Positions 27,391-38,277 of a DNA stretch of 38,925 bases are shown piece after piece. The position numbers and the translations under genes were made by a program. Below the pieces are notes generated by a model that ran no database searches, was not told where the DNA came from, and saw only the letters and a list, made by a program, of their open reading frames with translations. How positions within the stretch are numbered: position 1 is the first letter of the stretch; each line of letters starts with the position of its first letter. Source of the stretch: Heliobacteriaceae bacterium (lineage in GTDB: Bacteria; Cyanobacteriota; Vampirovibrionia; Gastranaerophilales; Gastranaerophilaceae). The stretch spans positions 1 to 38,925 of the forward strand of contig JAISCP010000148.1 of NCBI GenBank assembly GCA_031265495.1, given 5' to 3'.

Positions 27391-29130
27391 TCATGTCAAC
27401 GCTGACAATTTTACCAGATTTTCAAAATCCGCATGCCGCGCGGACAATTCCGCAAAGCCGCCTACATCCACAATCTGACCGTCTTTCAGGTAAACCAGTT
27501 TGTTACAGGCTTTCAGAGTCGAGAGTCTGTGGGCAATTGCTATAATTGTTTTGGAACCGCCAAGAACTTGCAGCATCTGTGTTATTTCGCTTTCCGTCTG
27601 GACATCCAGCGATGAAGTCGCTTCATCAAAAATAAGAATTTCAGGGTTGCGGTACAAAGCCCGTGCTATCGCAAGCCGCTGCTTCTGCCCCTGCGAAAGC
27701 CCGTTAGGAAACGCTTCAATATCCGGTACAAAATCAATTCGCGCTGCGTTCAATGCTTTCGTTACACCTTCCGTATCAATTTCATTTTCAGAAAGCCCCC
27801 AGACAACATTTTCTCTGAAAGATTTCTCCAAAACCTCAACCCGTTGCGGAACATAACCCGTTATATTTCTAAAGTACGGAAAGTTCTCCGCGGTTAAGCG
27901 AACGCCGTCAACGGTAATTTCACCCGAATCAGGCGGAAGCAAGCCGAGCAGTATGTCCGCAAGCGTGCTCTTTCCGGCGCCGGAAAGCCCGATTATACCT
28001 ATAAAATCGCCTCTGTTAATTGTCAGAGAAAGATTTTTAATAACAGGTTTATCATTATTGTACGAAAAATTAATATTCTTTAATTCAATTGAGCTTTTAA
28101 AATCAAGCTTTTTTGCAGGGTCGTTGTTATAAACTTTAAAATGCGCAAAATCACATTTTTCATACTCGTCGTTTATTCTCTTAATAAACCCTCTTGAGGC
28201 GTTAATATTTACAATTGCAGTTTGAATACGGTTGAGCGCAGGCGCAATTCTGAACAGCGCAGCGCCGATAACAGCAAAAGACGCAATCAGGCGCGGGTTA
28301 TTATCAGGATTTTGGAAAGAAATCACAGCAGCAAGAACTATTACAGAAATTACGACAATAATTTCCAGAATGTACGGCGGAATTGCCGCATAATATTCAC
28401 TCAAAGCCTGAACATTCCTGTACGATTTTTCATTTTGCAAATACCTTTCAAAGAAGAATTTTTCCGCAGTAAGAATTTTCAACTCTTTCAGGTTATTAAT
28501 ATTTTCGAGCACTGAAGAATTGTATTTTCGATATTCATCAGCCAAATCAGCAGCAAGAACCGTTGTACGTTTTTTTAAAAACTTATTTTGTACAGCCATG
28601 CTCACAGCCGCCACAACCATTGTAAGAAGCGCAGCCGCAGGAAATTTAATCAGCAGAAAGGCTGTTATTATCATTACTATTATGGAATTTATAAGCAAAT
28701 TCAAAGTCCGCATAATAAAAGTATCAACGGATTGTGAACATAAAGTGTTCACCACATACAGCTTATCAGCCTGCGAAGTATGCATTACATCACAGTAAGG
28801 CGCATAAATATAATATTCCATAAACTTTTTACTAATATCTCTTTTCCAATTTGAAACAAATTTAGTTTGTGCAAACTGGGTAAAGACCATAAAAAGATTT
28901 TTGAAAATGAATATAAACAATACAACAAACGCAATTACAGCAGGGGCAACATTCAGTGTAAAATTAAAGCTTTCAGGGTTAATCATCAAAATTACGCAGG
29001 GATAAATCAGCGCAATCCCGGCAAATTCCAAAAAACCGGCGGCAAAAGACATTGCCGCAAATCCCAGAATACAGCTGATGCGTCCTTTTCCGTAGTATTT
29101 TATGAATTTTGTGAAGTTTTCCAAAAACAT
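27391..29130 (-). CDS. ABC transporter, fused permease/ATP-binding exporter
   Basis: IIGLSGAGKSTLADILLGLL, LSQGQKQRLAIARAL, ILIFDEATSSLD. Confidence 0.92.
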   Translation of the reverse strand: MFLENFTKFIKYYGKGRISCILGFAAMSFAAGFLEFAGIALIYPCVILMINPESFNFTLNVAPAVIAFVVLFIFIFKNLFMVFTQFAQTKFVSNWKRDISKKFMEYYIYAPYCDVMHTSQADKLYVVNTLCSQSVDTFIMRTLNLLINSIIVMIITAFLLIKFPAAALLTMVVAAVSMAVQNKFLKKRTTVLAADLADEYRKYNSSVLENINNLKELKILTAEKFFFERYLQNEKSYRNVQALSEYYAAIPPYILEIIVVISVIVLAAVISFQNPDNNPRLIASFAVIGAALFRIAPALNRIQTAIVNINASRGFIKRINDEYEKCDFAHFKVYNNDPAKKLDFKSSIELKNINFSYNNDKPVIKNLSLTINRGDFIGIIGLSGAGKSTLADILLGLLPPDSGEITVDGVRLTAENFPYFRNITGYVPQRVEVLEKSFRENVVWGLSENEIDTEGVTKALNAARIDFVPDIEAFPNGLSQGQKQRLAIARALYRNPEILIFDEATSSLDVQTESEITQMLQVLGGSKTIIAIAHRLSTLKACNKLVYLKDGQIVDVGGFAELSARHADFENLVKLSALT

Positions 29131-29197
29131 TTTTTGCTCTTAATTATAATATTAGCATATAAAAGTAGCAGAACAAGTTCGGGATGATGGGGCGAGT

Positions 29198-29432
29198 CTC
29201 TCTCCCTGCGGGAGAGAGTACAAACACTTAGCGAAACCATAGGTTGAGCTTAGTGTTTGGAGTGAGGGAGAAGCTGTACGATAAACAAGGAAAGCCATTC
29301 CGTAGTTTAACAGGGCGGAGTAGCATCCATGACATGTGTTCTAAATTTATTCTGTTTCGCGCCCCCTCACCTGAATTTCTAAATTCACACTGCGTGTTCA
29401 TTAAGAAATTCTTCCTCTCCCGTATGGAGAGG
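29198..29432. repeat. Palindrome-rich dispersed repeat, copy 2
   Basis: Matches 3142-3365. Confidence 0.8.
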
Positions 29433-29725
29433 TATTTAGGGCGTGTTGACATTAAAATTCGATTCCCGTCACCCTGATATCAGTGATTAGGTGAATAGGA
29501 AAGAGCAAAAAGACCATCAGTATATGCAACCATCCTGTCATCCTGAACTTGTTTCAGGATCTGCACATAGCAAGCCACGCTATCCTCTCAAATTTCAGGA
29601 TGATGGGGTGGGAATGAGTCTTTCTCCCTGCGGGAGAGGTATTTAATAATACATCACATAAAAAAGTTGTTAAAATTACAATAATGTGTTAGCATATAAA
29701 ATATAAGAAGTTAAGGAGGTAAAAA

Positions 29726-30487
29726 ATGTCCAATCCGATTTTAAATGAAAATTTTGCATCTCAGGAGAGAATTCTCAGCAGCGAGCCTATGACGATTAAC
29801 GGTGCGATTACAAAGACAGCGCTGTTGCTTGCGCTTGTTGCGGTAAGTTTTATTTACACGTGGTCGCTTGCATTTCAGGGGTTTACCGATAAAGTCCAGA
29901 TGCTTATATGGATAGGTGCAATCGGCGGCTTGATAAGCGTTCTTGCCGCAGCGTTTACTACGAGAGCTTCTATGGCAAAAGGAGAAAATCCAACGGCCGT
30001 AATCTGGCTGGCGCCGGCTTACGCTATTTTCGAGGGGTTGTGTCTGGGCGGAATTTCAGCCGCTTATGAAGCTTTTATGGAAGGAATTGTTTTGCATGCG
30101 ATTGTTGCAACATTTGCCGTAATGCTTGTTATGCTGGCGCTTTTCAGAACCGGCGCCATCAAAGTAACTGAAAAATTCCGTTCTGTGCTGCTTACGGCAA
30201 TGCTGTCTATTCTTGCGATATACTTAATTCAATTTGTTGCACAGTTTTTCGGACGCGGAATACCTGTGATATTTGGTTCCGGCATGTTCGGAATAGGGTT
30301 CAGCATTGTGGTAATCGCGATTGCAGCGTTAAACCTTATAATAGATTTTGATTTTATAGAACAGGCGTCTCAAAACCTCATGCCAAAGAATTACGAATGG
30401 TACGGCGCGCTTGGGTTAATGGTAACGCTGGTATGGCTCTACCTTGAAATACTCAGACTGCTGGCTAAACTAAACAGCAGACGTTAA
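29726..30487 (+). CDS. BAX inhibitor-1/YccA-like integral membrane protein
   Basis: Multiple TM segments, DFDFIEQASQNLMPKNYEWYGALGLMVTLVWLYLEILRLL. Confidence 0.88.
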   Translation: MSNPILNENFASQERILSSEPMTINGAITKTALLLALVAVSFIYTWSLAFQGFTDKVQMLIWIGAIGGLISVLAAAFTTRASMAKGENPTAVIWLAPAYAIFEGLCLGGISAAYEAFMEGIVLHAIVATFAVMLVMLALFRTGAIKVTEKFRSVLLTAMLSILAIYLIQFVAQFFGRGIPVIFGSGMFGIGFSIVVIAIAALNLIIDFDFIEQASQNLMPKNYEWYGALGLMVTLVWLYLEILRLLAKLNSRR

Positions 30488-32554
30488 ATTGCCGTTTGCA
30501 TCCAGTTTTAACTGATATTGGTTAATATATCCCGGGAAAGCATCCATAAATTTTTGTTCTGCCGGTGTTAATGAGCCGCCGGAATTTTGTTTTGCAATTA
30601 AATCCTTATGAATAGCAACGCGTGTACATATCTCCTTTGCTTCCATTCTGGCTTTTTGACGAGCAGTATCTAAATCACTGCTGGTTGCTTTTGCTCTACC
30701 ATATCTAAATTGTCCGTCACTAATTCGTTGTTTTGGTTTTCCTATAAAGAATTCTTCAAACTGTAAGTTTGCACCAAAACTCGTACTGTTTTTTATATCG
30801 AGTGTTCCGTCATCATTTAGTTTATAAAGACCTGAATATTTTTCGCCCGTCGCGACTTTCTGGTCATTAGCTGTCTGAACTGAATTATCTGACGCTGCTG
30901 CTATGTTATCGGACTTTACTTCTGAACCTTGTGCCGCTTGTGAGTTTGTTGCAGTTTCTGTGATGCTGTCATCTACATTTGTTGAATTAACTAAGTTACC
31001 CTCTTTGTCCGTTATAACTTTGCTGTAGCTGCCGTCTGTACCTCTTCTAATTGTTGTGGTGTTGCCATTTTTGTCTTCTGTAATTTCGTGTCTGGTATCG
31101 TCATGCCATTTTATAATTTCTCTGCTGCTGCCGTCTTTGCTTATACTCTTTTCTGAAGTGTTGCCATACCATTCTTTTTTTATTGTTGTGTTGCCGTCTG
31201 CGTCTACATCTATTGTCCTTTTTCTGCCGTCTATGTAGTTTATAGTTGTTTGACTGCTACCGTCCTTGTTTTTTGTAGTTTCTTCTATTCTTTTTTCGGC
31301 GCTGTCCGCATATCCTTGAATTTGTTTTCTGTGGGTGCCGTCTTCGTTTTCTGTAACTTCTATGCTGTAACCATCTTTGAATGTTGTAACACTTTTGTAG
31401 CCGCCACCCGGATATGTTATAACTTCTTCGGTGGTGCCTTTGCTTGTGTCTGTTATAATTGCTTTGTAGGTGTCATCCGGGTATGGTGTAACTTCTCTGG
31501 TGACGCAGGTTTTGTCTGCGAGCGTTGTAACAATTTTATAGGATCCATCTATGTTTGTTGTATATTCTGAAATTCTGCCATTTGTCTCTTTTTGAACGTG
31601 TTTGTAGGTTCCATCTGTGTTTTTTGTATATTCTCTGATGTCGCCATTTGCGAATTTGTCAACGCTTTTGACGATGCCATTTGTGTATTTTATAACTTGG
31701 TTGTAGGTTCCATTTTGGGGGTTTTCTGTATATTCTTCAATGGTGCCGTCTTGGAATGTTTTAACCTCTCTGGTGTTGCCATCTTGGGATGGTGTAATTT
31801 CTGTGGCGACGCAGCTGCTGCCTTCGTATCGTTCAACTTTTTCTGTGCTGCCTTCTGCTCCTTTGGCGGCAGTATCGTCAGAGGCCGGGAGTGTGCCGGC
31901 AGAACCTAATTCATTAGCTCTTTTTTCTATTGTTCCTTTTAGAATATCTAATTGGACGGAGTCAGATACCCCATCAAGAGATATAGCATTAAGCTGCTCT
32001 ACGTCAGTTGCTTCATTTATCTGCGTTCTTATACTTAAAATGTCTTGCTGTTGTTGGTTTTTTGTTTGTATTTCCTGACGTTTCCGGTCTATACTTGCTG
32101 TTATATCAGTTTGTACGTCATTACTCAAATTCGCAGTTTTCAAACTGTCAGCTATTGCACTGAGGTCTTCTTCTGTCATTGCATTTTTTATTTTTGCATC
32201 AAAGTCTGCCGTTGTTGCTGCACCAAAGTCAGGTGGAGCTGCATCAGTCAACATCTCTTGATCACGAGTAAAAGTCTGTTTTAAAGCTTGTGTTTGTGTG
32301 TTAGCAGGGGCTGAAGGCACTGGTTGTGACGGCTTGGAATCAAATATTGAAGTTGTCAGTTCTTGACCCGGTTTTATCATGCATTTGCCGTTATCATCAA
32401 TTTGAAGTCTATTCTCTTTGGCAAGCTTTCGAACCATATTAGCAACTTCTGTATCAGATGCCTTTGGCATCCGGTCTCTGCATATTTTCCAAAGACTATC
32501 GCCTTTTTGTACTGTGTATTGTTGGTTCGGATTAGTGCTCACGCCGTTAACCAT
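30470..32554 (-). CDS. LysM-domain protein with about 20-residue tandem repeats
   Basis: YTVQKGDSLWKICRDRM...; repeats like 'DGTIEEYTENPQNGTYNQVIKYTNGIVKSVDKFANGDIREYTKNTDGTYKHV'. Confidence 0.75.
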   Translation of the reverse strand: MVNGVSTNPNQQYTVQKGDSLWKICRDRMPKASDTEVANMVRKLAKENRLQIDDNGKCMIKPGQELTTSIFDSKPSQPVPSAPANTQTQALKQTFTRDQEMLTDAAPPDFGAATTADFDAKIKNAMTEEDLSAIADSLKTANLSNDVQTDITASIDRKRQEIQTKNQQQQDILSIRTQINEATDVEQLNAISLDGVSDSVQLDILKGTIEKRANELGSAGTLPASDDTAAKGAEGSTEKVERYEGSSCVATEITPSQDGNTREVKTFQDGTIEEYTENPQNGTYNQVIKYTNGIVKSVDKFANGDIREYTKNTDGTYKHVQKETNGRISEYTTNIDGSYKIVTTLADKTCVTREVTPYPDDTYKAIITDTSKGTTEEVITYPGGGYKSVTTFKDGYSIEVTENEDGTHRKQIQGYADSAEKRIEETTKNKDGSSQTTINYIDGRKRTIDVDADGNTTIKKEWYGNTSEKSISKDGSSREIIKWHDDTRHEITEDKNGNTTTIRRGTDGSYSKVITDKEGNLVNSTNVDDSITETATNSQAAQGSEVKSDNIAAASDNSVQTANDQKVATGEKYSGLYKLNDDGTLDIKNSTSFGANLQFEEFFIGKPKQRISDGQFRYGRAKATSSDLDTARQKARMEAKEICTRVAIHKDLIAKQNSGGSLTPAEQKFMDAFPGYINQYQLKLDANGNLTSAV

Positions 32555-32698
32555 AAATCTCTCCTCTATTTTATACTCTCTTATATCTATAAAAACAAGC
32601 AGCGCCTAAAAATTTCAATGTTGTAAAATTGTTTTTACAATTCTTCATAATTGTTTACAATTGCCGCTTTTTTTTGTATAATTTAAACTGGAGGGTTT

Positions 32699-33445
32699 AT
32701 GAAAATTGGTATAATAGGTTTAGGCTTAATCGGCGGTTCTGTTTTTAAGGACTTGAAAGCGCTCGGATACGATGTTATTGCTGTTTCCAAGTCCCGGCAA
32801 GGCGAAGGTATTTTCAAAAATTATGATGTCCTGAAAAATTGCGATGTTGTTTTCGTCTGCACTCCGATGAACAACACCCTGGCCGTACTTGACGAGCTCG
32901 AAACCGTACTGCCTGAAACTGCAATCGTAACTGATGTTTGCAGTCTTAAAGAGTTTGTGTGCACAAAAAAACGTCCTTACAGGTTTATTCCTTCGCACCC
33001 TATGGCAGGAACCGAAAACAAAGGGTTTGAAAGCTCTTTTGAAGGACTGTTTAAGGGCGCTAAGTGGGTTATATTAGAGGATAACGCCGAGTTAGCTGAA
33101 ATTATTAAAGCGCTCGGCGCAAAACCTGTTTTTATGAGCGCAAAAGAACATGACGAAGCTGCTGCAATGATTTCGCACATGCCTATGGTGATTGCGCAGG
33201 CTTTGTTTCTTGCCGCAAGCGAAAACCCTCTTGCGCTGGAGATTGCCGCAAGCGGTTTTCGCGACATGACCAGACTTGCGTTGTCAAACGAAGAAATGGC
33301 GGCAGACCTGGTAAATATGAATGCTGAAAACATTCAAACCGCTATTCTCAAGCTTTACGCCGCAACGGGAAAGTTAATGACAAACGATTACCCTGAATTA
33401 ATCTCGGAAATTAAGACTAAACGAGGACAGATGTTTAAAACTTAA
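32699..33445 (+). CDS. tyrA: Prephenate dehydrogenase (TyrA-like)
   Basis: IGIIGLGLIGGSVFKDL, CTPMNNTLAVLDEL, SHPMAGTENKGFE. Confidence 0.88.
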   Translation: MKIGIIGLGLIGGSVFKDLKALGYDVIAVSKSRQGEGIFKNYDVLKNCDVVFVCTPMNNTLAVLDELETVLPETAIVTDVCSLKEFVCTKKRPYRFIPSHPMAGTENKGFESSFEGLFKGAKWVILEDNAELAEIIKALGAKPVFMSAKEHDEAAAMISHMPMVIAQALFLAASENPLALEIAASGFRDMTRLALSNEEMAADLVNMNAENIQTAILKLYAATGKLMTNDYPELISEIKTKRGQMFKT

Positions 33446-33552
33446 CGGGATAGCCGTCCGGGATTTTCCGGCTGTTCAGCCGGATTAGTTTAGCAAAACC
33501 GCGATAAGCTGATTAAGCAATTAACAGGGGGGAAGGTAAGCTCTGCGCCTGT

Positions 33553-34911
33553 TCAACCCTGTTTACTGTTTTTCCTTTTATAGTAATCTTCAATAAATCC
33601 GGTGTTAAAATTCCCGGAAATAAACACCTCGTCTTCAACGATTTCCTGATGGAACGGAATTGTGGTTTCAACGCCCATTACAACATATTCTTTAAGCGCG
33701 CGGTACATTCTGCGCCGGGCCTCATTACGTGTTCTGCCCCAGCAGATTAACTTGCCTATCATTGAGTCGTAATACGGCGGGATTGCGTAATCCTGATACG
33801 CATGCGAATCCACACGGACTCCAAATCCGCCCGGTGTTACGTAACCCGTAATTGTACCCGGATTAGGCATAAAATCTTTTTCGGGATTTTCCGCGTTAAT
33901 CCGGCATTCAATGGCATGCCCGCGCAAAATTATATCATTCTGTGCAAAATCAAGTTTTTCTCCGGCGGCAATAAGGATTTGCTCTCTTACAAGGTCAATA
34001 TTGGAAATCATCTCTGTTACACAGTGCTCAACCTGAATACGGGTATTCATTTCCATAAAATACCACTTTCCGTCATGGTCCAGCAAAAATTCACAAGTAC
34101 CGGCGCCCTCGTAGTTAATCGCTTTTGCCGCACGAACCGCTGCGGCTCCCATTTCAAAACGGGTTTTCTCATCAATTGCGGGGGAAGGCGCTTCTTCGAT
34201 TAATTTCTGGTGGCGGCGCTGGATTGAGCAGTCTCTTTCTCCCAGATGAACAACATTTCCGTACCGGTCGCCCAAAATCTGAACCTCGATATGACGCGGA
34301 TTTTCAAGATATTTCTCTGCGTAAACACCGGGATTTCCAAAAGAATTTTGAGCTTCCTGCCTGCACATGTTCATGTTTGACTCAAGTTCAGCGTTATTGC
34401 GGACAATTCTCATGCCTTTGCCGCCGCCGCCTGCCGTTGCCTTGATAATAACCGGATAACCGGCTTTTTTGGCAAATTCCCGCACATCATCAACAGTTTC
34501 AACCAAATCGGTTCCCGGAGTGACCGGAACATTATTTTCAATCATTGTTTTTCTTGCGGTTGCTTTATCGCCCATTTTTTTCATGGCTTCAGGGCTCGGG
34601 CCGATGAACTTAATTCCGTGCTGTGCGCAAAGCTGTGCAAAATCCGCTCTTTCCGCCATAAAACCGTAACCCGGATGAATAGCGTCCGCACCCGCAGCCA
34701 TTGCCGCAGAGATTATCGCCGGAATGCTCAGGTAACTTTGCGCGCTCTGCGCCGGGCCTATACAGTAAGCTTCTGTGGCAAGCCTTACATGAAGCGAATT
34801 TGCATCCGCCTGAGAGTAAACCGCAACCGTCGGAAGCCCGAGTTCCCTGCACGCTCTTATTATTCTTACCGCTATTTCACCGCGATTTGCTATCAATACT
34901 TTCTTAAACAT
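33553..34911 (-). CDS. accC: Acetyl-CoA carboxylase biotin carboxylase subunit
   Basis: [57 protein letters not shown]. Confidence 0.97.
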   Translation of the reverse strand: MFKKVLIANRGEIAVRIIRACRELGLPTVAVYSQADANSLHVRLATEAYCIGPAQSAQSYLSIPAIISAAMAAGADAIHPGYGFMAERADFAQLCAQHGIKFIGPSPEAMKKMGDKATARKTMIENNVPVTPGTDLVETVDDVREFAKKAGYPVIIKATAGGGGKGMRIVRNNAELESNMNMCRQEAQNSFGNPGVYAEKYLENPRHIEVQILGDRYGNVVHLGERDCSIQRRHQKLIEEAPSPAIDEKTRFEMGAAAVRAAKAINYEGAGTCEFLLDHDGKWYFMEMNTRIQVEHCVTEMISNIDLVREQILIAAGEKLDFAQNDIILRGHAIECRINAENPEKDFMPNPGTITGYVTPGGFGVRVDSHAYQDYAIPPYYDSMIGKLICWGRTRNEARRRMYRALKEYVVMGVETTIPFHQEIVEDEVFISGNFNTGFIEDYYKRKNSKQG

Positions 34912-35114
34912 TTTTTTATATTCGCCTCAAGTTAATTTTACCCATTTTCGCCTTTTTACAGTTTTACCTTTAGTTTTTATGTTTTACCTTCAATCGGCTT
35001 TTCGTTGTTCTACCTGTCTGCTTTGCTTTTTTTGCTGAACGCATTTAGCAATTTTTATCTCTTCCTTCTCCCTTTGGGAGAAGGTGCCCGTAGGGCGGAT
35101 GAGGGTTTTATTGT

Positions 35115-35252
35115 TTTTTATACCCTTTCAAGCTAGCTTTACCTTTTACCGCCTTTTTAAGGTTTTACCTTTATTTTCTGTATTCTGCCTTTATCCGGCT
35201 TCTGCCAGTTGCCCCGCAACTCCTTTGCTTGTCTTGCTGAACGCGCTTAACG
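35115..35252 (-). repeat. 138-bp dispersed element, copy 3
   Basis: Reverse complement aligns ungapped to 2161-2298. Confidence 0.85.
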
Positions 35253-35302
35253 GTTTTTCAACCATTCAACTGTTTTACTAGTCTCTAACCCCTAGTCTCT
35301 AA

Positions 35303-35725
35303 TTATTCAATGTACATCAACGTTTGCCCGAATTCTACCGGCTGAGCGTCTTCAACGCAAATCTCGATAATTTTGCCGGAAAATTCCGACTCAATCTCGT
35401 TCATAAGCTTCATTGCTTCAATAATACAAACAACATCTCCGGCATTAATTGTCTGCCCGATTTCCACAAAAGGTTTTGCGTCAGGGGAAGAAGCTTTGTA
35501 AAAAGTTCCCACCATAGGGGAGGTTATTGCCCGGCCTTTCGGCGTTTCCGCCGCCGCCGCAGGCGCAGGCGCTGCTGCCGGAACTGCCTGTACAGGCGCT
35601 GCAATTTCCCTTTTTACGGTAATAGCCTGCTGGCCGTCTTCCAGTGAAATCTCCGTCAGTGAATTCTCTATTATTATTTTAGCTATTTTTTTAATATATT
35701 CTATATCTAATTTCATTCTTTTCAC
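35303..35725 (-). CDS. accB: Acetyl-CoA carboxylase biotin carboxyl carrier protein (GTG start at 35725 or ATG at 35716)
   Basis: Ala/Pro linker, CIIEAMKLMNEIESEFSG biotinylation motif. Confidence 0.95.
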   Translation of the reverse strand: MKRMKLDIEYIKKIAKIIIENSLTEISLEDGQQAITVKREIAAPVQAVPAAAPAPAAAAETPKGRAITSPMVGTFYKASSPDAKPFVEIGQTINAGDVVCIIEAMKLMNEIESEFSGKIIEICVEDAQPVEFGQTLMYIE

Positions 35726-35898
35726 CCTTTCAAGTTGGTTTTACCTTTTGCCGCCTTTGTCCGGAACTACTTTATTACTTATCAGCTTTACCCATTTCCG
35801 GCTTTTATTAGTTGCTACCTGTCTGCTTTGCTTTTTTTATCTCTTCCTTCTCCCTCTGGGAGAAGGTGCCCGTAGGGCGGATGAGGGTTTTATTGTTT

Positions 35899-36471
35899 TT
35901 ACGCTCTGTCCAAGTACTCGTTGCTTCTGGTGTCCACTCTTATTCTGTCGCCGTTGGAAACAAAGAACGGAACATTCACTACCGCGCCTGTTTCAAGAGT
36001 TGCCGGTTTTGTTCCTCCCTGAGCCGTGTTGCCTCTTTCCGCAGGCGGTGTGTCCGTAACTTCAAGTTCAACATGCGCCGGAATATCCACCCCGATTACA
36101 CGCCCGTCGTGCAGAAGAACGGAAAGTATCATGTTCTCTTTCATGTACTTAACCCCGCCGCCAACCTGCTCTTCGGAAAGGTGAAGCTGTTCATAAGTTT
36201 CGCTGTCCATCATAACAAACTCTTTGCCTTCTTTGTACAAATACTGCATTTCCCGTCTGTCAAGCATGGCTTTCGCCACTTTTTCACCGGCGCGGAAGGT
36301 CTTTTCAATAACGTTTCCCGATTCTGCGTTTTTTAGTTTGGTTCTGACAAAAGCCGCGCCTTTACCGGGCTTTACATGCAGAAACTCCACCACAGACCAT
36401 AAACCGTTATCCAGTTCAAGCGTTAACCCTGTTTTTAAATCATTTACACTTATCATTATAATCTCCTTCAA
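35899..36471 (-). CDS. efp: Elongation factor P (start probably at MISVNDL)
   Basis: VEFLHVKPGKGAAFVRTKLKN, TDTPPAERGNTAQGGTKPATLETGAVVNVPFFV. Confidence 0.96.
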   Translation of the reverse strand: MKEIIMISVNDLKTGLTLELDNGLWSVVEFLHVKPGKGAAFVRTKLKNAESGNVIEKTFRAGEKVAKAMLDRREMQYLYKEGKEFVMMDSETYEQLHLSEEQVGGGVKYMKENMILSVLLHDGRVIGVDIPAHVELEVTDTPPAERGNTAQGGTKPATLETGAVVNVPFFVSNGDRIRVDTRSNEYLDRA

Positions 36472-36898
36472 GCTTAGTGACCGGGTGTTAGAGACTGGGG
36501 GTTAGCATTGCGCCGGTCTCCAGTCACCAGCCCCTATAACTGTTTCGCTTTTGAAAACGATATTACCACAAATATATAATTTATCAAAATATGATAAATT
36601 TTGTTAGGTAATAATATACAAGTTTACACTATTTTGTTCATTTAAACTTATGAGCAATGCCTCCCCGTCATTCTATCATATCAGCATGACAGGGGTGCGA
36701 TGAGCCGTCAAATTTAGGAATTACGGAAATTGTTGTCTTCTTAAAAAATCATGTAACTAATTGACTTAACATGTACAATTGCGAGGAGGGCGTTAGCCCG
36801 ACGCGGCAATCCTAAACTCGTTTCAGGGTATATCAGTTTGATTTATTTTTACTAACAAATTTTTTTATGTTTACTTTTTATATTTTAATGAGGTAATA

Positions 36899-37510
36899 AT
36901 GTTGATTACAGCAGGAATAACAAACTTTTCTAATAAAATCAATCCGGCCGGACAAAGAACGGTAAATAATAATTATCCGGGAAGAAACCCTAAAAATGAC
37001 AGCTTTGAAATTATTTTCGGGCATGCCCCTGATGAAGAAAAATTAATCTCTTCTCAGTCTCTGTTGCTCAAAAAGCTTGCAGAAATCAAAAGGAAACATC
37101 ATTTTTTCCCTTTTCTAAAAGAGCGGATGTTTTCTTCTGAAAATATAGCCGAAATTGTATTATCCGTAAAAGAACCCCAAGAGGCCGAATTAAAATTGAA
37201 ACTGGCAAAAACCCTCGCAGAATCAAAAAAGCCGGACGGTTCTTACAGATTTCGCGATACAAGCGCAACATGGATATTAGAAGTTATTCATATTCCCGAA
37301 CAGGTTTTGCTGGCGGAAGAACTTATTAAATTAACAAATAGTGACGGTAAGCCAAGATTTAATTTTAGCGAGATAGAGGTTTTGCTCTTAGTATCAAAAA
37401 CGCCTGAAAAAGCTTCGCTGACCGGAGAGCTCATTGGATTAACCAATGATGACGGCAGCCCCGAATTTGACTGGCTTGCTATAAAACGGATGGTATCGCA
37501 GCCGGGCTGA
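36899..37510 (+). CDS. Hypothetical protein
   Basis: 203-aa ORF, no recognised domain. Confidence 0.5.
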   Translation: MLITAGITNFSNKINPAGQRTVNNNYPGRNPKNDSFEIIFGHAPDEEKLISSQSLLLKKLAEIKRKHHFFPFLKERMFSSENIAEIVLSVKEPQEAELKLKLAKTLAESKKPDGSYRFRDTSATWILEVIHIPEQVLLAEELIKLTNSDGKPRFNFSEIEVLLLVSKTPEKASLTGELIGLTNDDGSPEFDWLAIKRMVSQPG

Positions 37511-37737
37511 AAAAGGAATATGGCAGTCCTGTTATTTTGATATTATTAAAAAATGTTAACAAAAAATAACCTGTTTGAATGATGTGTTATTATTCAATTT
37601 CAGTCATATTGAACGAGTAAAAATACGGAAATTTTAAATAAAAAATGTCAAATTTACAAATTTTCGGATTTTTATTGTAATATAAAAATTGCGTTATAAT
37701 TATATGTAGATGAAAATACATCAAGGAGGCACATGAA

Positions 37738-38187
37738 TTGGCAGTAACTTCACCATTTTCAACGTTTCGGGAAAACGGCAAAATCCACTTAGGACAACAT
37801 GTTTTGGCAGAATTCTTTGAATGCGACCCAAACACATTAAACAGTATTGACAAAGTAGAAAAGTATATGGTGGATGCCGCCCTTGAATGTGGTGCGACTA
37901 TTGTCCAAAAATGTTTCCATATGTTTAACCCTTACGGTGTATCAGGAGTTGTAATTATCTCCGAAAGCCATTTGGCAATCCATACATGGCCTGAGCTGGG
38001 TTACGCTGCGGTTGATTTGTTTACCTGCGGGGATAAATGCGATCCTCTTGTTTCTTATGAATTTCTAAAGAAAAAATTCAATTCCCAAAAAGCGGTTTTC
38101 ACTGAATTGAAGCGCGGAATTATTGATGAAGAAACCCTTAAAGTAGAGCAAAAGTCTTTTGAAATTGCAGAGGAATTTGTAAGTTAA
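37738..38187 (+). CDS. speD: S-adenosylmethionine decarboxylase proenzyme (SpeD); TTG start
   Basis: GVSGVVIISESHLAIHTWPELGYAAVDLFTCG with pyruvoyl-serine site; RBS AAGGAGG. Confidence 0.92.
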   Translation: MAVTSPFSTFRENGKIHLGQHVLAEFFECDPNTLNSIDKVEKYMVDAALECGATIVQKCFHMFNPYGVSGVVIISESHLAIHTWPELGYAAVDLFTCGDKCDPLVSYEFLKKKFNSQKAVFTELKRGIIDEETLKVEQKSFEIAEEFVS

Positions 38188-38277
38188 ATTATTGCGAATT
38201 ATTAAATCATGTAAATTTTCAATTTATTTACATGACAAAGAGGCAGGTTTTCAATTATCATGTAAATTGGAGGCAGG

